NCBI GenBank assembly: GCA_017643925.1
Contig: JAEPML010000011.1
Coordinates: 117,658 to 181,657 of the forward strand
Length of the DNA stretch: 64,000 bases
DNA from: Roseibium sp.
Lineage (GTDB): Bacteria > Pseudomonadota > Alphaproteobacteria > Rhizobiales > Stappiaceae
Direction of reading: 5' to 3'
In this document: one piece after another, positions 53,431 to 62,591 of the stretch
How the letters are laid out: every line of letters starts with the position of its first letter
Numbering within the stretch: position 1 is the first letter of the stretch
The notes under the pieces: model-generated
What the model was told of the DNA's origin: nothing
Databases searched by the model: none
What the model saw: the letters and a program-made list of their open reading frames with translations, nothing else
Position numbers and translations under genes: made by a program

Positions 53431-55323
53431 GTGTCGGACAGGTTGTTCGAGAAACCTCTTATTTCTGCACCAAACCTGATCCTCGTTGCAGCGTTCGGGC
53501 TTGGTGCCTTCCACCTTGGTGTCGTTTCAGGGATCATTTCGATATCGACGATGCCACTTCGGCTCATTCACGTGGCCATGGCGTTTTCGCTGCTGTTTGC
53601 CCTGAGACCGGCCTCTGAAAAACTCAGGGGAACCAGGGCCAACCTTGTCCTGTCCGTCTTCTTGATCGGCGCCGTTCTTGCGGCCAGCCTCTGGCTCATT
53701 TCGCGCTGGAAGGCGATTGCCTTCAGCGGAGGCCTGACGACTGATGGCGATTTTTATGCCGGTGCGGTGATCGTGCTTCTCGTGTTTGAAGCAGCGCGGC
53801 GCGGCATCGGGCTCATTCTGGCGCTCATAACGCTGGTCTTCTTCTGCTATCCGTTTTTCAGCCCCTATCTGCCGGGGATCCTGCATGGGCGGGGCTATAG
53901 CCTGGAGCGGATGGTTCTCTTTCTGACGACGGATACCCAGGGTGTTTACGGCATCCCGATCGGTGTTGCCGCGACCTATATCATCGTCTTCACGATCTTC
54001 GGTGCCATGCTGTCCCGCTTTGGCGCAGGTGACTTCTTCTTCGAGATTTCCATCCGCATCACCAGGGGGCTTCGTGCGGCGAGCGCGAAATCCGCCGTGC
54101 TGTTCTCCACGCTGATCGGAATGGTGTCCGGTTCGGCGGCAGGCAATGTTGCGGTGACGGGGACCGTGACCATTCCCATCATGAAACGGGAGGGCTACGA
54201 ACCGCACCAGGCCGGGGCCATCGAGGCGGTGGCCTCCACAGGTGGCCAGCTTATGCCGCCGGTCATGGGGGCGGCCGCCTTCATCATGGCCGAAATCGTT
54301 GGAGTTCCCTATACCAGCGTCATGGCGGTCGCGATCCTGCCGGCCCTGTTGTTCTTCGGTTCCGCCTTCTTCGTCGTTCATCTGCAAGCGGTGAAATCGG
54401 GCATCGAACCCTCGACCACCGACAAGTCCGATGGACGACCTCTCCGCGAAGTGCTGCTACAGGGCGCGCCTTTCATAGGGGCCTTTGCGGTTCTTCTGGG
54501 GCTCATGCTGGCCGGATTTTCACCCTTCAAGGCCTCGCTCTGGGCCATGGGTGTCCTGATTGCGCTTGATGTCGTCAAGTGCCGTCGCATTGACCTGGAT
54601 CTCCTGCGGCGCATAACGGGGAGCATCGCGGAAGGGTCACGCAATGTCATTACCATCTCGGCGGCCTGTGCTGCGGCCGGGATCATATCCGGAACGCTCG
54701 GGATAACCGGGCTCGGCTCCAAGATCGCGCTGTTGATCGACGTGGCAGCCAATGGTCAGCTGTTCCTGGCACTGCTCTTCACGATGATCGCGTCGATCAT
54801 ATTGGGCATGGGCCTGCCGACGACTGCCGCCTACCTGATCCTGGCGACCGTGGTCGCACCTGCACTGGTGAAATTCGGCGTGCCCATGCTGACGGCGCAT
54901 TTCTTCGTCTTCTATTACGGCTGCATATCCACCATCACGCCTCCGGTTGCCCTGGCGTCCTATGTGGCGGGTGGCATTGCCGGTGCCGATGTCAACAAGG
55001 TCGGCTGGACCGCTGCCTCCTATGCCACCACCAGCTTCGTGCTGCCCTTTGCCTTTGTTTTCGGTCCGGGGCTTTTGATGCAAGCCGACGTGATTGCCAA
55101 CATGCTGGCGGTGATCACCGGATTTATCGGTGTCGGCGCCGTCGCGGCGGGTGTTGTCGGCTGTGTCCTGACACCGCTTTCCTGGAGAGACCGGGTTCTG
55201 GCGATTGCAGCCGGTCTTTGTCTTCTCGTTCAATTCTGGCCGAGCGCGATCGTCGGTGGTCTGCTGCTCGGCTGGCTGGCGTTCCAGCAACTTGGAAACC
55301 GCCAGGTCCCACTCAAATCCTGA
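53431..55323 (+). CDS. TRAP transporter permease, 4TM/12TM fusion
   Basis: This 630-residue membrane protein joins the small (4TM) and large (12TM) TRAP subunits, as is normal for TAXI systems. Motifs include SGSAAGNVAVTGTVTIPIMKREGYEPHQAGAIEAVASTGGQLMPPVMGAAAF and GLPTTAAYLILATVVAPALVKFGV. I chose the GTG at 53431 after AAAGGCAAGG; the open frame upstream encodes an Arg/Ser-rich stretch that does not fit the family. It ends 16 nt before the next cupin gene. Confidence 0.9.
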   Translation: MSDRLFEKPLISAPNLILVAAFGLGAFHLGVVSGIISISTMPLRLIHVAMAFSLLFALRPASEKLRGTRANLVLSVFLIGAVLAASLWLISRWKAIAFSGGLTTDGDFYAGAVIVLLVFEAARRGIGLILALITLVFFCYPFFSPYLPGILHGRGYSLERMVLFLTTDTQGVYGIPIGVAATYIIVFTIFGAMLSRFGAGDFFFEISIRITRGLRAASAKSAVLFSTLIGMVSGSAAGNVAVTGTVTIPIMKREGYEPHQAGAIEAVASTGGQLMPPVMGAAAFIMAEIVGVPYTSVMAVAILPALLFFGSAFFVVHLQAVKSGIEPSTTDKSDGRPLREVLLQGAPFIGAFAVLLGLMLAGFSPFKASLWAMGVLIALDVVKCRRIDLDLLRRITGSIAEGSRNVITISAACAAAGIISGTLGITGLGSKIALLIDVAANGQLFLALLFTMIASIILGMGLPTTAAYLILATVVAPALVKFGVPMLTAHFFVFYYGCISTITPPVALASYVAGGIAGADVNKVGWTAASYATTSFVLPFAFVFGPGLLMQADVIANMLAVITGFIGVGAVAAGVVGCVLTPLSWRDRVLAIAAGLCLLVQFWPSAIVGGLLLGWLAFQQLGNRQVPLKS

Positions 55324-55339
55324 AACTGACGGAACCAAA

Positions 55340-55924
55340 ATGGCAAGAGAATTCAGACGCGTCGTCACGGGTCACGATGAAAACGGTGTCGCGATTATCG
55401 AGAGCGACGGCATTGCGACCCATCGCCTGCAAAGGGACAACAGGCCCGGCGTGACGCTCACAAATTTCTGGCTCTCCGACGGAACACCTGCCGAATATGA
55501 CGGGCCAACGGAGACATGCGACGGCCCTTTCATTCTGCACCCGCCAAAAAACGGCAGCGTCTTTCGCGTGGTTGAATTCATGCCGGAAGATCCGGAAGTG
55601 ATGAAGACACTTGATGGCAAAGCTGCCTTCGCCGAGATGGGGGCAGGGGCCAACGTGGTTGAAAATGCGCGTCATCCCTGGATGCACCGCACCGACAGCG
55701 TGGACTATGCCATCGTTCTGACAGGCGAGATCTATATGCTGATGGATGAGGAAAAGGACGATGTCCTTCTGAAGGCAGGCGACGTGGTGGTGCAACGTGG
55801 CACCAATCACGCCTGGGCGAACAGAGGCACGGAACCGTGCTCTATTGCCTTCGTGCTGGTGGATGGCGTGACGCGCCGGGATGCGCCCGAAGAACATCTG
55901 AAAGGCATTCCGCCAGGAGCCTGA
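55340..55924 (+). CDS. Cupin-domain protein
   Basis: This 194-residue cytoplasmic cupin has RHPWMHRTDSVDYAIVLTGEIYMLMDEEKDDVLLKAGDVVVQRGTNHAWANRGTEPC, with the conserved H/E/H metal-ligand spacing. The ATG at 55340 is 16 nt after the TAXI permease stop with GACGGAACC before it. It is likely a catabolic or regulatory partner of the transported substrate; the reaction is unknown. Confidence 0.75.
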   Translation: MAREFRRVVTGHDENGVAIIESDGIATHRLQRDNRPGVTLTNFWLSDGTPAEYDGPTETCDGPFILHPPKNGSVFRVVEFMPEDPEVMKTLDGKAAFAEMGAGANVVENARHPWMHRTDSVDYAIVLTGEIYMLMDEEKDDVLLKAGDVVVQRGTNHAWANRGTEPCSIAFVLVDGVTRRDAPEEHLKGIPPGA

Positions 55925-55974
55925 CCAGGCAAGGCGGCAATTGAGTTGGGCGCATGGCCCGAGGAGAATGTGTG

Positions 55975-56496
55975 ATGGTCTTGAAAATTCTTTCGGTGTC
56001 GGCACTGGCCGCCAGTCTTGCCTTGCCTGCGTTCGCTGCCGAACCGGATCTGAAAACCCCGGCTCCGGTGATCTACCTGGCCGACAACCTGGACGAAAAA
56101 GACAATCTCGGTTGGTGCATCGACACGCAGGGACGCGGGTTTGGGGAGAACCTTCATGCCCATTCCTGCAAACCGCAGGGTGGCGATGTCCAGTTTTCGC
56201 TGGATGAAGCGACCGGCCAGATCCGTTCGGTTGCCTTTGACGGCAAGTGCATGGAACTGATTGCGCCGAACGACAAGATCGCGTTCGGCCTCAGAGACTG
56301 CGCAGAAGGCCAGAGCAACCAGGTCTTTCGCTTCGACGCTGCGTCCGGCCGGATTTCACCGGCGGACATGTCGGACAGCTGTGTTGCTGCCGGGGATGCA
56401 AGCCGCAGCGCCGGGCCGTTCATGGCGCGCGATCTCGTGCTGATGTCCTGCGCAACCGCACCTGTCGAACTGGTGTCCTGGAAAGTGAAGACCTGA
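55975..56496 (+). CDS. Exported beta-trefoil-like protein
   Basis: This 173-residue protein has a signal peptide (MVLKILSVSALAASLALPAFA) and a mature part with three Cys pairs (GWCIDTQG...HSCKPQG, GKCMELIAPND...RDCAEG, DSCVAAG...MSCATA). The repeated disulfides and the NQVFRFDAASGRI segment suggest a ricin-B-like beta-trefoil. A carbohydrate-binding role is possible but not shown. GAGGAGA precedes the ATG, with a GTG at 55972 as alternative. It is adjacent to the TRAP/cupin genes but may be independent. Confidence 0.6.
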   Translation: MVLKILSVSALAASLALPAFAAEPDLKTPAPVIYLADNLDEKDNLGWCIDTQGRGFGENLHAHSCKPQGGDVQFSLDEATGQIRSVAFDGKCMELIAPNDKIAFGLRDCAEGQSNQVFRFDAASGRISPADMSDSCVAAGDASRSAGPFMARDLVLMSCATAPVELVSWKVKT

Positions 56497-56521
56497 GCCA
56501 GAGCGCGCAGGCGGTCAATCT

Positions 56522-57148
56522 TCAAGCCAATTTGAAGTCAATTTCACTGAAGTCGGATATCACCGGACAGGGGTGGGTGGTCCCGGTCGAGCTTGCAAAG
56601 CCGATCGCAATCACGTCGGCCCCTGCTTTCTGCCCGGCCTCAATGCCGGCCGGCGCATCTTCGAAAACCAGGCAGTCCTCCGCACGCGTTCCGAGCCTTT
56701 CAGCGGCGAGAATGTATCCTGCCGGATCCGGTTTTCCCCGTTTGATGTCTTCGGCAGTTACCAGCAGATCGGGAATGGGAAGACCGGCAGCGGTCAAACG
56801 GCGGATCGCAAGATCTCGACCGGCTGATGTCACGACAGCCCAACGGCGGGCCGGCAAACGGTTCAACAGATCAAGTGCGCCCGGGACCGGAACGATGCCG
56901 TCAACATCGCTGTTCTCCGCGGCCTCGATACCGGCTGCTTCGGCTTCGCAATCCATCCCTGGTTTGGCAAATTCCCGAACCACGTCCACCGTGCGCCTTC
57001 CAAGCGAAACCGCGAGCAGCGCCGCGGAATCGATGCCATTTGCGACGCACCAGTCCGTCATGACGCGCTCACAGACGATCCGGGAATCAAGAAGCGTTCC
57101 ATCCATATCGAAAAGAACTGCGGAATACGCACGTTCCAGCTGCAGCAT
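56522..57148 (-). CDS. HAD-family hydrolase
   Basis: This 208-residue HAD enzyme has motif I DMDGTL (nucleophile D14, acid D16), motif II VTSAGRD, the motif III Lys in KRGKPDPAGY and motif IV FEDAPAG. The small helical cap between residues 20-80 resembles beta-phosphoglucomutase/phosphatase types. The substrate cannot be told. It lies downstream of tRNA-Thr on the same strand. Confidence 0.85.
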   Translation of the reverse strand: MLQLERAYSAVLFDMDGTLLDSRIVCERVMTDWCVANGIDSAALLAVSLGRRTVDVVREFAKPGMDCEAEAAGIEAAENSDVDGIVPVPGALDLLNRLPARRWAVVTSAGRDLAIRRLTAAGLPIPDLLVTAEDIKRGKPDPAGYILAAERLGTRAEDCLVFEDAPAGIEAGQKAGADVIAIGFASSTGTTHPCPVISDFSEIDFKLA

Positions 57149-57251
57149 TTTTGGGGTGACCCTTCAGAAGACGTGACGAAACAGGAGAGCAGGCAGACGC
57201 GGAGCTTGTGCCACGGCTTGGAAGCTTTGCCAAATTTTTGAAGGAGAGAAA

Positions 57252-57327
57252 TGGTGCCGGCAGCAGGATTCGAACCCGCGACCCCGAGATTACAAATCAC
57301 GTGCTCTACCAACTGAGCTATACCGGC
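57252..57327 (-). tRNA. tRNA-Thr(TGT)
   Basis: On the minus strand the gene starts GCCGGTATAGCTCAGTTGG and ends TGCCGGCACCA, giving a 7-bp acceptor stem with one G-T pair and an encoded CCA. The anticodon loop is TTTGTAA (anticodon TGT, reading ACA). The T arm has the GGTTCGAAT core. The 76-nt length is normal. Confidence 0.95.
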
Positions 57328-57561
57328 GCCCGATTGGCTTCTACCAGATTGGACGCGCATGTCCATGCCTTCGTTGAAAAATTTCTCGCAGGTGCCCCAA
57401 AATTCTCGTAAGCCCTTCCTGCACTTGCCGAAATTGCCTAGCCGCTGTGGATAATTCCATAAGTGGGCAGCTGTTCCCGCAGCCAGGGTGCTGCATTCCG
57501 GATCCGAGATCGTCTAAGGTTTCACCGTGGGCGCCGCCTGAACACAAAAGGCTTTTGGAAC

Positions 57562-58679
57562 ATGATGACTTTTCTGCGCTCCGGGTTGGCGGCCATCGTT
57601 TTGGTGCTTGCATTGCCCGGCCTGTCAAAGGCCCACGATATCAAGAGCTGCAAATGCGAGGATGGCTGCTACACGAAGCAGGTCAGCAATGTGAGCTGTT
57701 CCGGTGGCAAGGCGCGGTTTTCCTCGAGGGGTTGCCCGATCCCGATGATCCGATCATGCGCGGGATCGTCGGCACGAACCAGCAGTTTCCAACTGTTCAC
57801 AATTACGATTTTGAAATCCTGCTGAAGCCGCGGATCGCGTCCCAGCCAACGCCAACCGAAGCAGGCCCGATGGGTGTTGCCGTCAACGGCGTGCCGATTT
57901 TCGATCCGAGCACGCAAGGACCGGTCAACAAGGCAAAAGGCAAGCGCCCGAGTGCGTTCGAGGAAGGCGAACTGGATGTCTGCGGCGGGCATGCTGGGCG
58001 CGGTGACGACTATCACTATCACATCGCACCGAAATGCCTGATCGAGGACCTTGGCAAGAAGTGGGTCGATGTCGACAAGAAGCCGATCGGTTACGCCATG
58101 GACGGATTTCCGATCCACGCGCTTGGCTGGTTCAACAAGGGGAACGCGGTCGAAGCGCAGCTTGATCCATGCCGGGGCATGAAAGACGACAGCGGCAACT
58201 ACTTCTACAACGTGAAGACCTCGTCGAGCTGGGACGTGTTGAACTGCCTGACAGGCGAGCCGCAGAAATTCGCGCGCGATCGCTGGCATCACCGGGTCGA
58301 TCGAACCGGCAAGGAAATTACGGGCATTCCGATGCGCTTTGCCATCAAGGATTCGATGCGCACATCCCATGGCCGTGATGTCTGCCACGTGACGACCGGC
58401 ATGCTCCAGGGCGAGCAACTGCTTCTGACCAGCGGCAAGACCCGCCGCGTGAATGCGGAAGAGGGGGCCTTGTTCTATTGCAACAAGGCTTGTTACGGCC
58501 TGTTTTTCGAGGCCGACAAGAGCCGCAAAATCCGCGGCCGCGCGATCTACTACGATTATATTGTAAGCGGTTGCCCTGGCGGGTTCGACGTGGCCTCCCT
58601 GAGGACTTTTACGCCCTATGAGGGACCGGCACAGAAGCGCAAGGGCCCACCGGGGACAGGGAAACGTCCCAGGCAATAA
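57562..58679 (+). pseudogene. Exported YHYH-domain protein interrupted by a one-base frameshift
   Basis: The first frame starts at 57562 with MMTFLRSGLAAIVLVLALPGLSKA, a signal peptide, and continues CKCEDGCYTKQVSNVSCSGGKARF. The rest of the protein is in the next frame from about 57723 (LEGLPDPDDPIMRGIVGTNQQFP) and includes the YHYH motif (GRGDDYHYHIAPKC), DGFPIHALG and a C-terminus at 58679. Reconnecting them needs one added base around 57721 in TTTTCCTC, a T-run. It is either a real inactivating mutation or a homopolymer error. The family is thought to be extracytoplasmic; its activity is unknown. Confidence 0.75.
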
Positions 58680-58715
58680 ACGGGCAAAAACGCGGAATGG
58701 GCTGGGTTCCTCTGA

Positions 58716-58746
58716 ACAAAAAAAGGCCCCGGATCAGGTCCGGGGC
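58716..58746 (-). terminator. Intrinsic terminator of the GRDP-like gene
   Basis: On the minus strand GCCCCGGA and TCCGGGGC form an 8-bp stem (58739-58746 with 58726-58733). A run of seven Ts (58724-58718) follows. It begins 36 nt after the stop codon at 58782. The YHYH gene on the other strand ends at 58679. Confidence 0.85.
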
Positions 58747-58781
58747 AGGCGTGGTCACGTCTTGGGGGACATTTGGATTGG

Positions 58782-59210
58782 CTAGAAGCAATCACCCGCC
58801 ACAAAGCTGCGGCAGGGCGTGCCATTCTGGTCGGCGTTGCCGAAGCGCGTTTCTTCCAGATTGATGCCGTAATTCTGGACGAAACCATTCACGGTGTTCT
58901 CCCATCCGGCGGCCAGCTGGTCCGGTGTGCCACCGGGCGTGTGGCTGATGCGCCGCCCGACATGGTCGATGCAGAAGCGCTCATAGCCCTCGGGGTCTTC
59001 CAGATGAATGTGCCAGACCGCATCGATCAGTTCGGACGGAACAAACACGGTGAAGGGCGTTCTCTGCAACGCCATGAATTTGAGATAGAAGTCGACACCG
59101 ATGTCGGCGGTCAATGCGTCCAGACCTGTCCTGCGCTGAAACTCCGAGCGTAGATAGGCCAATCCGTCAGTGTCATCAAACTGGTTCCGGTTCTGCGCTG
59201 CCTGCCACAT
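58782..59210 (-). CDS. Small GRDP-like protein of unknown function
   Basis: This 142-residue protein has the motif LIDAVWHIHLEDPEGYERFC, similar to the WHxH segments of the glycine-rich domain-containing protein (GRDP) family known from plants and scattered bacteria. No signal peptide or membrane segment is seen; three Cys include a C-terminal GDCF. I chose the ATG at 59210, which follows GGGAGG on the minus strand. A much longer open frame continues upstream on this strand, but it is the antisense of the MFS gene. Function unknown. Confidence 0.7.
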   Translation of the reverse strand: MWQAAQNRNQFDDTDGLAYLRSEFQRRTGLDALTADIGVDFYLKFMALQRTPFTVFVPSELIDAVWHIHLEDPEGYERFCIDHVGRRISHTPGGTPDQLAAGWENTVNGFVQNYGINLEETRFGNADQNGTPCRSFVAGDCF

Positions 59211-59459
59211 CGCTTGTCCTCCCGTTGATATATTTGTCATGCAACCAGAAGACTGTGACACGAATGAGGACAGCTCATGGTTCAAATGTGTCCGTTTCCG
59301 GGCGCGCATTCCGCTAGTCCGTCCGGGCACGTCCCTTCGGCTGCGCCACAGGCAGCCGGATGTCAGCAAGTGACGACTAGATGAATTCGGTGTGGGAAAC
59401 AGGCAGAACCGGTATTCCGGTGTGGCTGTGGTGCGGGTTCTTCCTCTAGAAATGCGGAA

Positions 59460-60605
59460 ATGAGCCTTGCAAACCGAATCTGCCTGATCTTCTTCCTGCA
59501 GCCAATCGCACTTGGTGCGTGGTTGCCGCATATCCCCGGCGTCCAGACGTCGCTGGGACTGAGCAACAGCGAACTGGCGGTTGCGCTGGTCGGCGCGCCT
59601 GTCGGGACGCTCGTGACCCTGGTGTTTGCCGGCAGGCTGGCCAACCGTTTCGGAGCGCGGAGCCTGGTTCGCGTTCTCTATCCCGTCTTCCTGATCGCGA
59701 TGCTCTTGCCCTTTGTGGCAGGGACGCAGTTTCAGTTGATGGCGGCCCTTGCCTGCGTCGGCAGTTCGATGTCCATTCTTGAACTTGGTCTGAATGTACT
59801 CGCCGACGAGCATGAGAAGCGAACAACAGATAAGATCATGAGCAAGGCCCATGGATTTTGGAGTTTTGGCCTGCTTACCGGAACCTTGATCGGTTCCCTT
59901 GTTGCGGGCGTGCGGTTCGAGCCGCTTTATGCGGGCCTCCTGATCGCGCTGATCGTGCAGGCAACCGTTGTCTGGGTGACAGCTGATCTGCCGGATGATC
60001 GGGGTGAGAGCCCTGAAGCAACGCAGCATCATGCGTTTCAGCTGCCACATCCGCTCCTCATCGGGATTTGTGTCTTCACATTCGGAACCACCATGATCGA
60101 AGGGGCGATTGCAGACTGGGCGGCGGTGTTCCTGCGCGACGCGTTTGCTGCAAATCCCGGGGTGGCGGGGCTTGGAATCGCTGTGTTTTCGCTTTGCCTG
60201 GCAACAACCCGTCTCTTCGGTGACCGGTTGCGGCAAAGCGTGGCGCCCGGGCGCCTTGGGCAGTTCCTGGCATTGATCGGACTGGCCGGTCTTGGCGGTA
60301 TCTGGATTGCGCCAAACACAATGACTGCCCTGGTCGGCCTGGGTGTCCTCGGAATTGGCGCTGCTCTGGCCTTTCCGCTCGGGGTCACGGCCGCGGCCGC
60401 CGCACCAGGACGCAGCGCGGCGTCCAATGTCGCGGTCCTGTCGTTCATTGCCCTTCTCGGATTTCTGGTGGGGCCCTTGTCTATCGGTGTCCTCGCGGAT
60501 GCCCACGGGATCCGCACCGGCCTGATGATCCTGGTCCCGATGATCTGTCTCAGCTTCTTGCTGGCACCGCTTCTGACGGTCGCTCAGCGGCATGAAAAGA
60601 GCTAG
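59460..60605 (+). CDS. MFS transporter
   Basis: This 381-residue major facilitator protein has 12 predicted hydrophobic segments. The loop-2/3-type motif LANRFGARSLVRV follows helix 2, and the central loop lies near 180-200. The general fold resembles the FucP/YbjJ-like sugar or drug exporters without a diagnostic substrate residue. Direction and substrate are unknown. The ATG lies at 59460, 249 bp from the divergent GRDP-like gene. Confidence 0.82.
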   Translation: MSLANRICLIFFLQPIALGAWLPHIPGVQTSLGLSNSELAVALVGAPVGTLVTLVFAGRLANRFGARSLVRVLYPVFLIAMLLPFVAGTQFQLMAALACVGSSMSILELGLNVLADEHEKRTTDKIMSKAHGFWSFGLLTGTLIGSLVAGVRFEPLYAGLLIALIVQATVVWVTADLPDDRGESPEATQHHAFQLPHPLLIGICVFTFGTTMIEGAIADWAAVFLRDAFAANPGVAGLGIAVFSLCLATTRLFGDRLRQSVAPGRLGQFLALIGLAGLGGIWIAPNTMTALVGLGVLGIGAALAFPLGVTAAAAAPGRSAASNVAVLSFIALLGFLVGPLSIGVLADAHGIRTGLMILVPMICLSFLLAPLLTVAQRHEKS

Positions 60606-60814
60606 CAGTGGCCCCAAGCCCCTTTCGGCGACGGGGCAAATCTCTGACTGGGCTTGTGGCTAAAAGTATCTGCGCGAGGGGTCATCGTATCGGCTAGGAC
60701 GATAGGCTCAGCAAATGTTCAAATTTTCGAATTTAACTTACTATACGTAAAATTAATCAATCAGGCCGATCTTGGGTTGAATATCGATTGCATTATTTTT
60801 TTGGAACCCGCCCG

Positions 60815-61090
60815 ATGTTTTCTCTTGCCCGCGTCTTCATTCAGGACAAACGCACCTTTCCGAGGAGAAGGACACGCTGGCAGGGCATTCTGAAGCACGA
60901 CGAAAGCCATCGGCCTTGTATCGTTGAAGACATCAGCGTGGGGGGCTGCCGGATTGCGGTCAACACCAAGGACATGAAATTCCGGGATCGCGTCGTCATC
61001 GAAATCGAAAGTCAGAAGCTCCGCTTCCACGGTGAGGTGCGCTGGACCAAAAATGACGAGGCCGGAGTGGAGTTTCTCTATATGGATTGA
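60815..61090 (+). CDS. Small PilZ-domain protein
   Basis: This 91-residue protein is a single PilZ domain, the usual receptor fold for cyclic di-GMP. The N-terminal RRRTRW gives the RxxxR part, and EDISVGGCRI matches D/NxSxxG. WTKNDEAGVEFLY is the conserved end. Both ligand motifs are intact, so c-di-GMP binding is plausible; the target is unknown. The upstream 209 bp are AT-rich and hold no gene. I chose the ATG at 60815; an ATG at 60788 would add 9 residues. Confidence 0.85.
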   Translation: MFSLARVFIQDKRTFPRRRTRWQGILKHDESHRPCIVEDISVGGCRIAVNTKDMKFRDRVVIEIESQKLRFHGEVRWTKNDEAGVEFLYMD

Positions 61091-61153
61091 GAGGCTCGGG
61101 GCGATGTGCGCAATAGCGTGCCAGTTCGCAGCAGGCAGGGGACTGGCTTGTCC

Positions 61154-61969
61154 CTAGAGACCCATTTTCATTCGGGCCACGTAAAGCGACAGAACAGCGG
61201 CATTTGAGACGTTCAACGAACGGATCTCGCCCGGCATGTCGAGCCGGGCCAGCAGACCGCAGGCTTCGCGAACGCCCTGGCGAACCCCTTTTCCTTCCGA
61301 ACCGAGCACGAGCACGGTCTTGTCGGTAAAGTCCGTCTCTTCCAGGCTGGCGGGCCCGTCGCTGTCGAGCGCGATGCAACCGAAACCCTGATCTTTCATT
61401 TCAGTGACAAAGCGAGCCATGTTCTTCACGCGCACGTGCTTGATCATGTCGAGGGCGCCGGAGGCGGACTTGGCCAGGACCGGGCCTTCCTCCGGTGCAT
61501 GGCGCTCTGTCGTGACAACCGCATCGGCATCCAGTGCGACGGCGGAGCGCAGGATTGCTCCGACATTGTGCGGGTCAGTGACCTGATCAAGCGCGAGAAT
61601 CAGACGCGCCCCTTTCAGTTGTTCCGGACCATAGGCGGGCAGGGCGTCTGCCTCCAGGATCATGCCTTGATGCACAGCGTCCTTGGTGACCATGCGGTCG
61701 AGCGCGCGTGGCATCATGGTTTCAACCGGCACGTCGATCTTCACGCCGCGTTCTACGAGGCGGTTCTGAGCGTTTTCCGTGGCAAAGAGTTTCAGCCGTT
61801 TGCGGTCCTTGTTGGCAAAGGCCGCCTCCACAGTGTGAAGCCCATAGAGAAGGATCGGTCCCTCCGGCGGCAGACCGGGACGGCGTGGCGCAGGCTTGCC
61901 GGCGAATCTCTTGTTGCCGCGATAGCTGGGCTTGCCGCCCGAACGTGCTGGTTTCTTGGTGTCACTCAT
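61154..61969 (-). CDS. rlmB: RlmB/TrmH-family rRNA methyltransferase
   Basis: This 271-residue SpoU (TrmH) enzyme would 2'-O-methylate a guanosine in 23S rRNA (G2251 in E. coli RlmB). A basic N-terminal extension (KKPARSGGKPSYRGNKRFAG) is followed by an L30e-like substrate domain and the SPOUT domain. It has VTDPHNVGAILRSA (motif 1), LGSEGKG (motif 2) and SLNVSNAAVLSLY (motif 3). Placement close to the tRNA-Tyr/Gly/tuf block is common in alphaproteobacteria. Confidence 0.9.
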   Translation of the reverse strand: MSDTKKPARSGGKPSYRGNKRFAGKPAPRRPGLPPEGPILLYGLHTVEAAFANKDRKRLKLFATENAQNRLVERGVKIDVPVETMMPRALDRMVTKDAVHQGMILEADALPAYGPEQLKGARLILALDQVTDPHNVGAILRSAVALDADAVVTTERHAPEEGPVLAKSASGALDMIKHVRVKNMARFVTEMKDQGFGCIALDSDGPASLEETDFTDKTVLVLGSEGKGVRQGVREACGLLARLDMPGEIRSLNVSNAAVLSLYVARMKMGL

Positions 61970-62061
61970 GGCGCAGCTCTAGCGGCAAATGTCGTGGAGG
62001 GAAAGGGGGGAAGTCCGACCTCTTCGTGATGGTCACAAGTGTCGGTGTGTCGGAGACGCCC

Positions 62062-62559
62062 TCAAGACGGCTTCATGATCATGCAGCTGACGGTGCCGTG
62101 GGCGATGAGCTTGCCGTTGGCATCGCGCAAGTCACCTTCGGAAGTGGCAAGGCGCGAGCCGCGGTGGACGATCCGGCCTTCGCAAATGACTTCGTCGCTG
62201 GTGGCGTGAAGCGGGCGGACCATGTTCACCGTGAGGGATGTGGTCGTATAGAACTCGCCGGGTTGCAAGGTGGTGTGGACCGCGCAGGACAGCGCCGTGT
62301 CGATCAGAGTGGAAATCCAGCCGCCATGGACCGTGCCGAGCGGATTGAGGAACTCCTTGGCGGGCTGGCCGATGAAGACGGCTCGACCGTCTGAAAACTC
62401 CTTCATGCGGATGTTGGAATGCACCATGATCGGCGGCGCCGGCAGCTCACCGGCCATCATGCGCTCAAAAATGTCGAGTCCTGTCATTTCATGAAAGGCC
62501 TTCTTGGGCAGGGCACCAAGCGTGTGGGTCTTGCCGTATTCCGTGATCGTGTCGGTCAT
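62062..62559 (-). CDS. PaaI-family thioesterase
   Basis: This 165-residue hot-dog thioesterase matches the PaaI/YdiI type: FIGQPAKEFLNPLGTVHGGWISTLIDTALSCAVHTTL, with the HGG motif and the usual central helix Asp. It hydrolyses acyl-CoA thioesters of aryl or short-chain acids. The MarR gene directly upstream on the same strand (32-bp gap) probably forms an operon with it; the substrate is unknown. Confidence 0.85.
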   Translation of the reverse strand: MTDTITEYGKTHTLGALPKKAFHEMTGLDIFERMMAGELPAPPIMVHSNIRMKEFSDGRAVFIGQPAKEFLNPLGTVHGGWISTLIDTALSCAVHTTLQPGEFYTTTSLTVNMVRPLHATSDEVICEGRIVHRGSRLATSEGDLRDANGKLIAHGTVSCMIMKPS

Positions 62560-62591
62560 CTGAAAATCCTGAACAGGGTTAAATCTGAGAA

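Noticed and set aside
59211..60617. N-terminal extension of the GRDP-like gene to a 611-residue protein
   Set aside because: The added part is the antisense of the MFS transporter gene and is low complexity; GGGAGG before the ATG at 59210 fixes the start.
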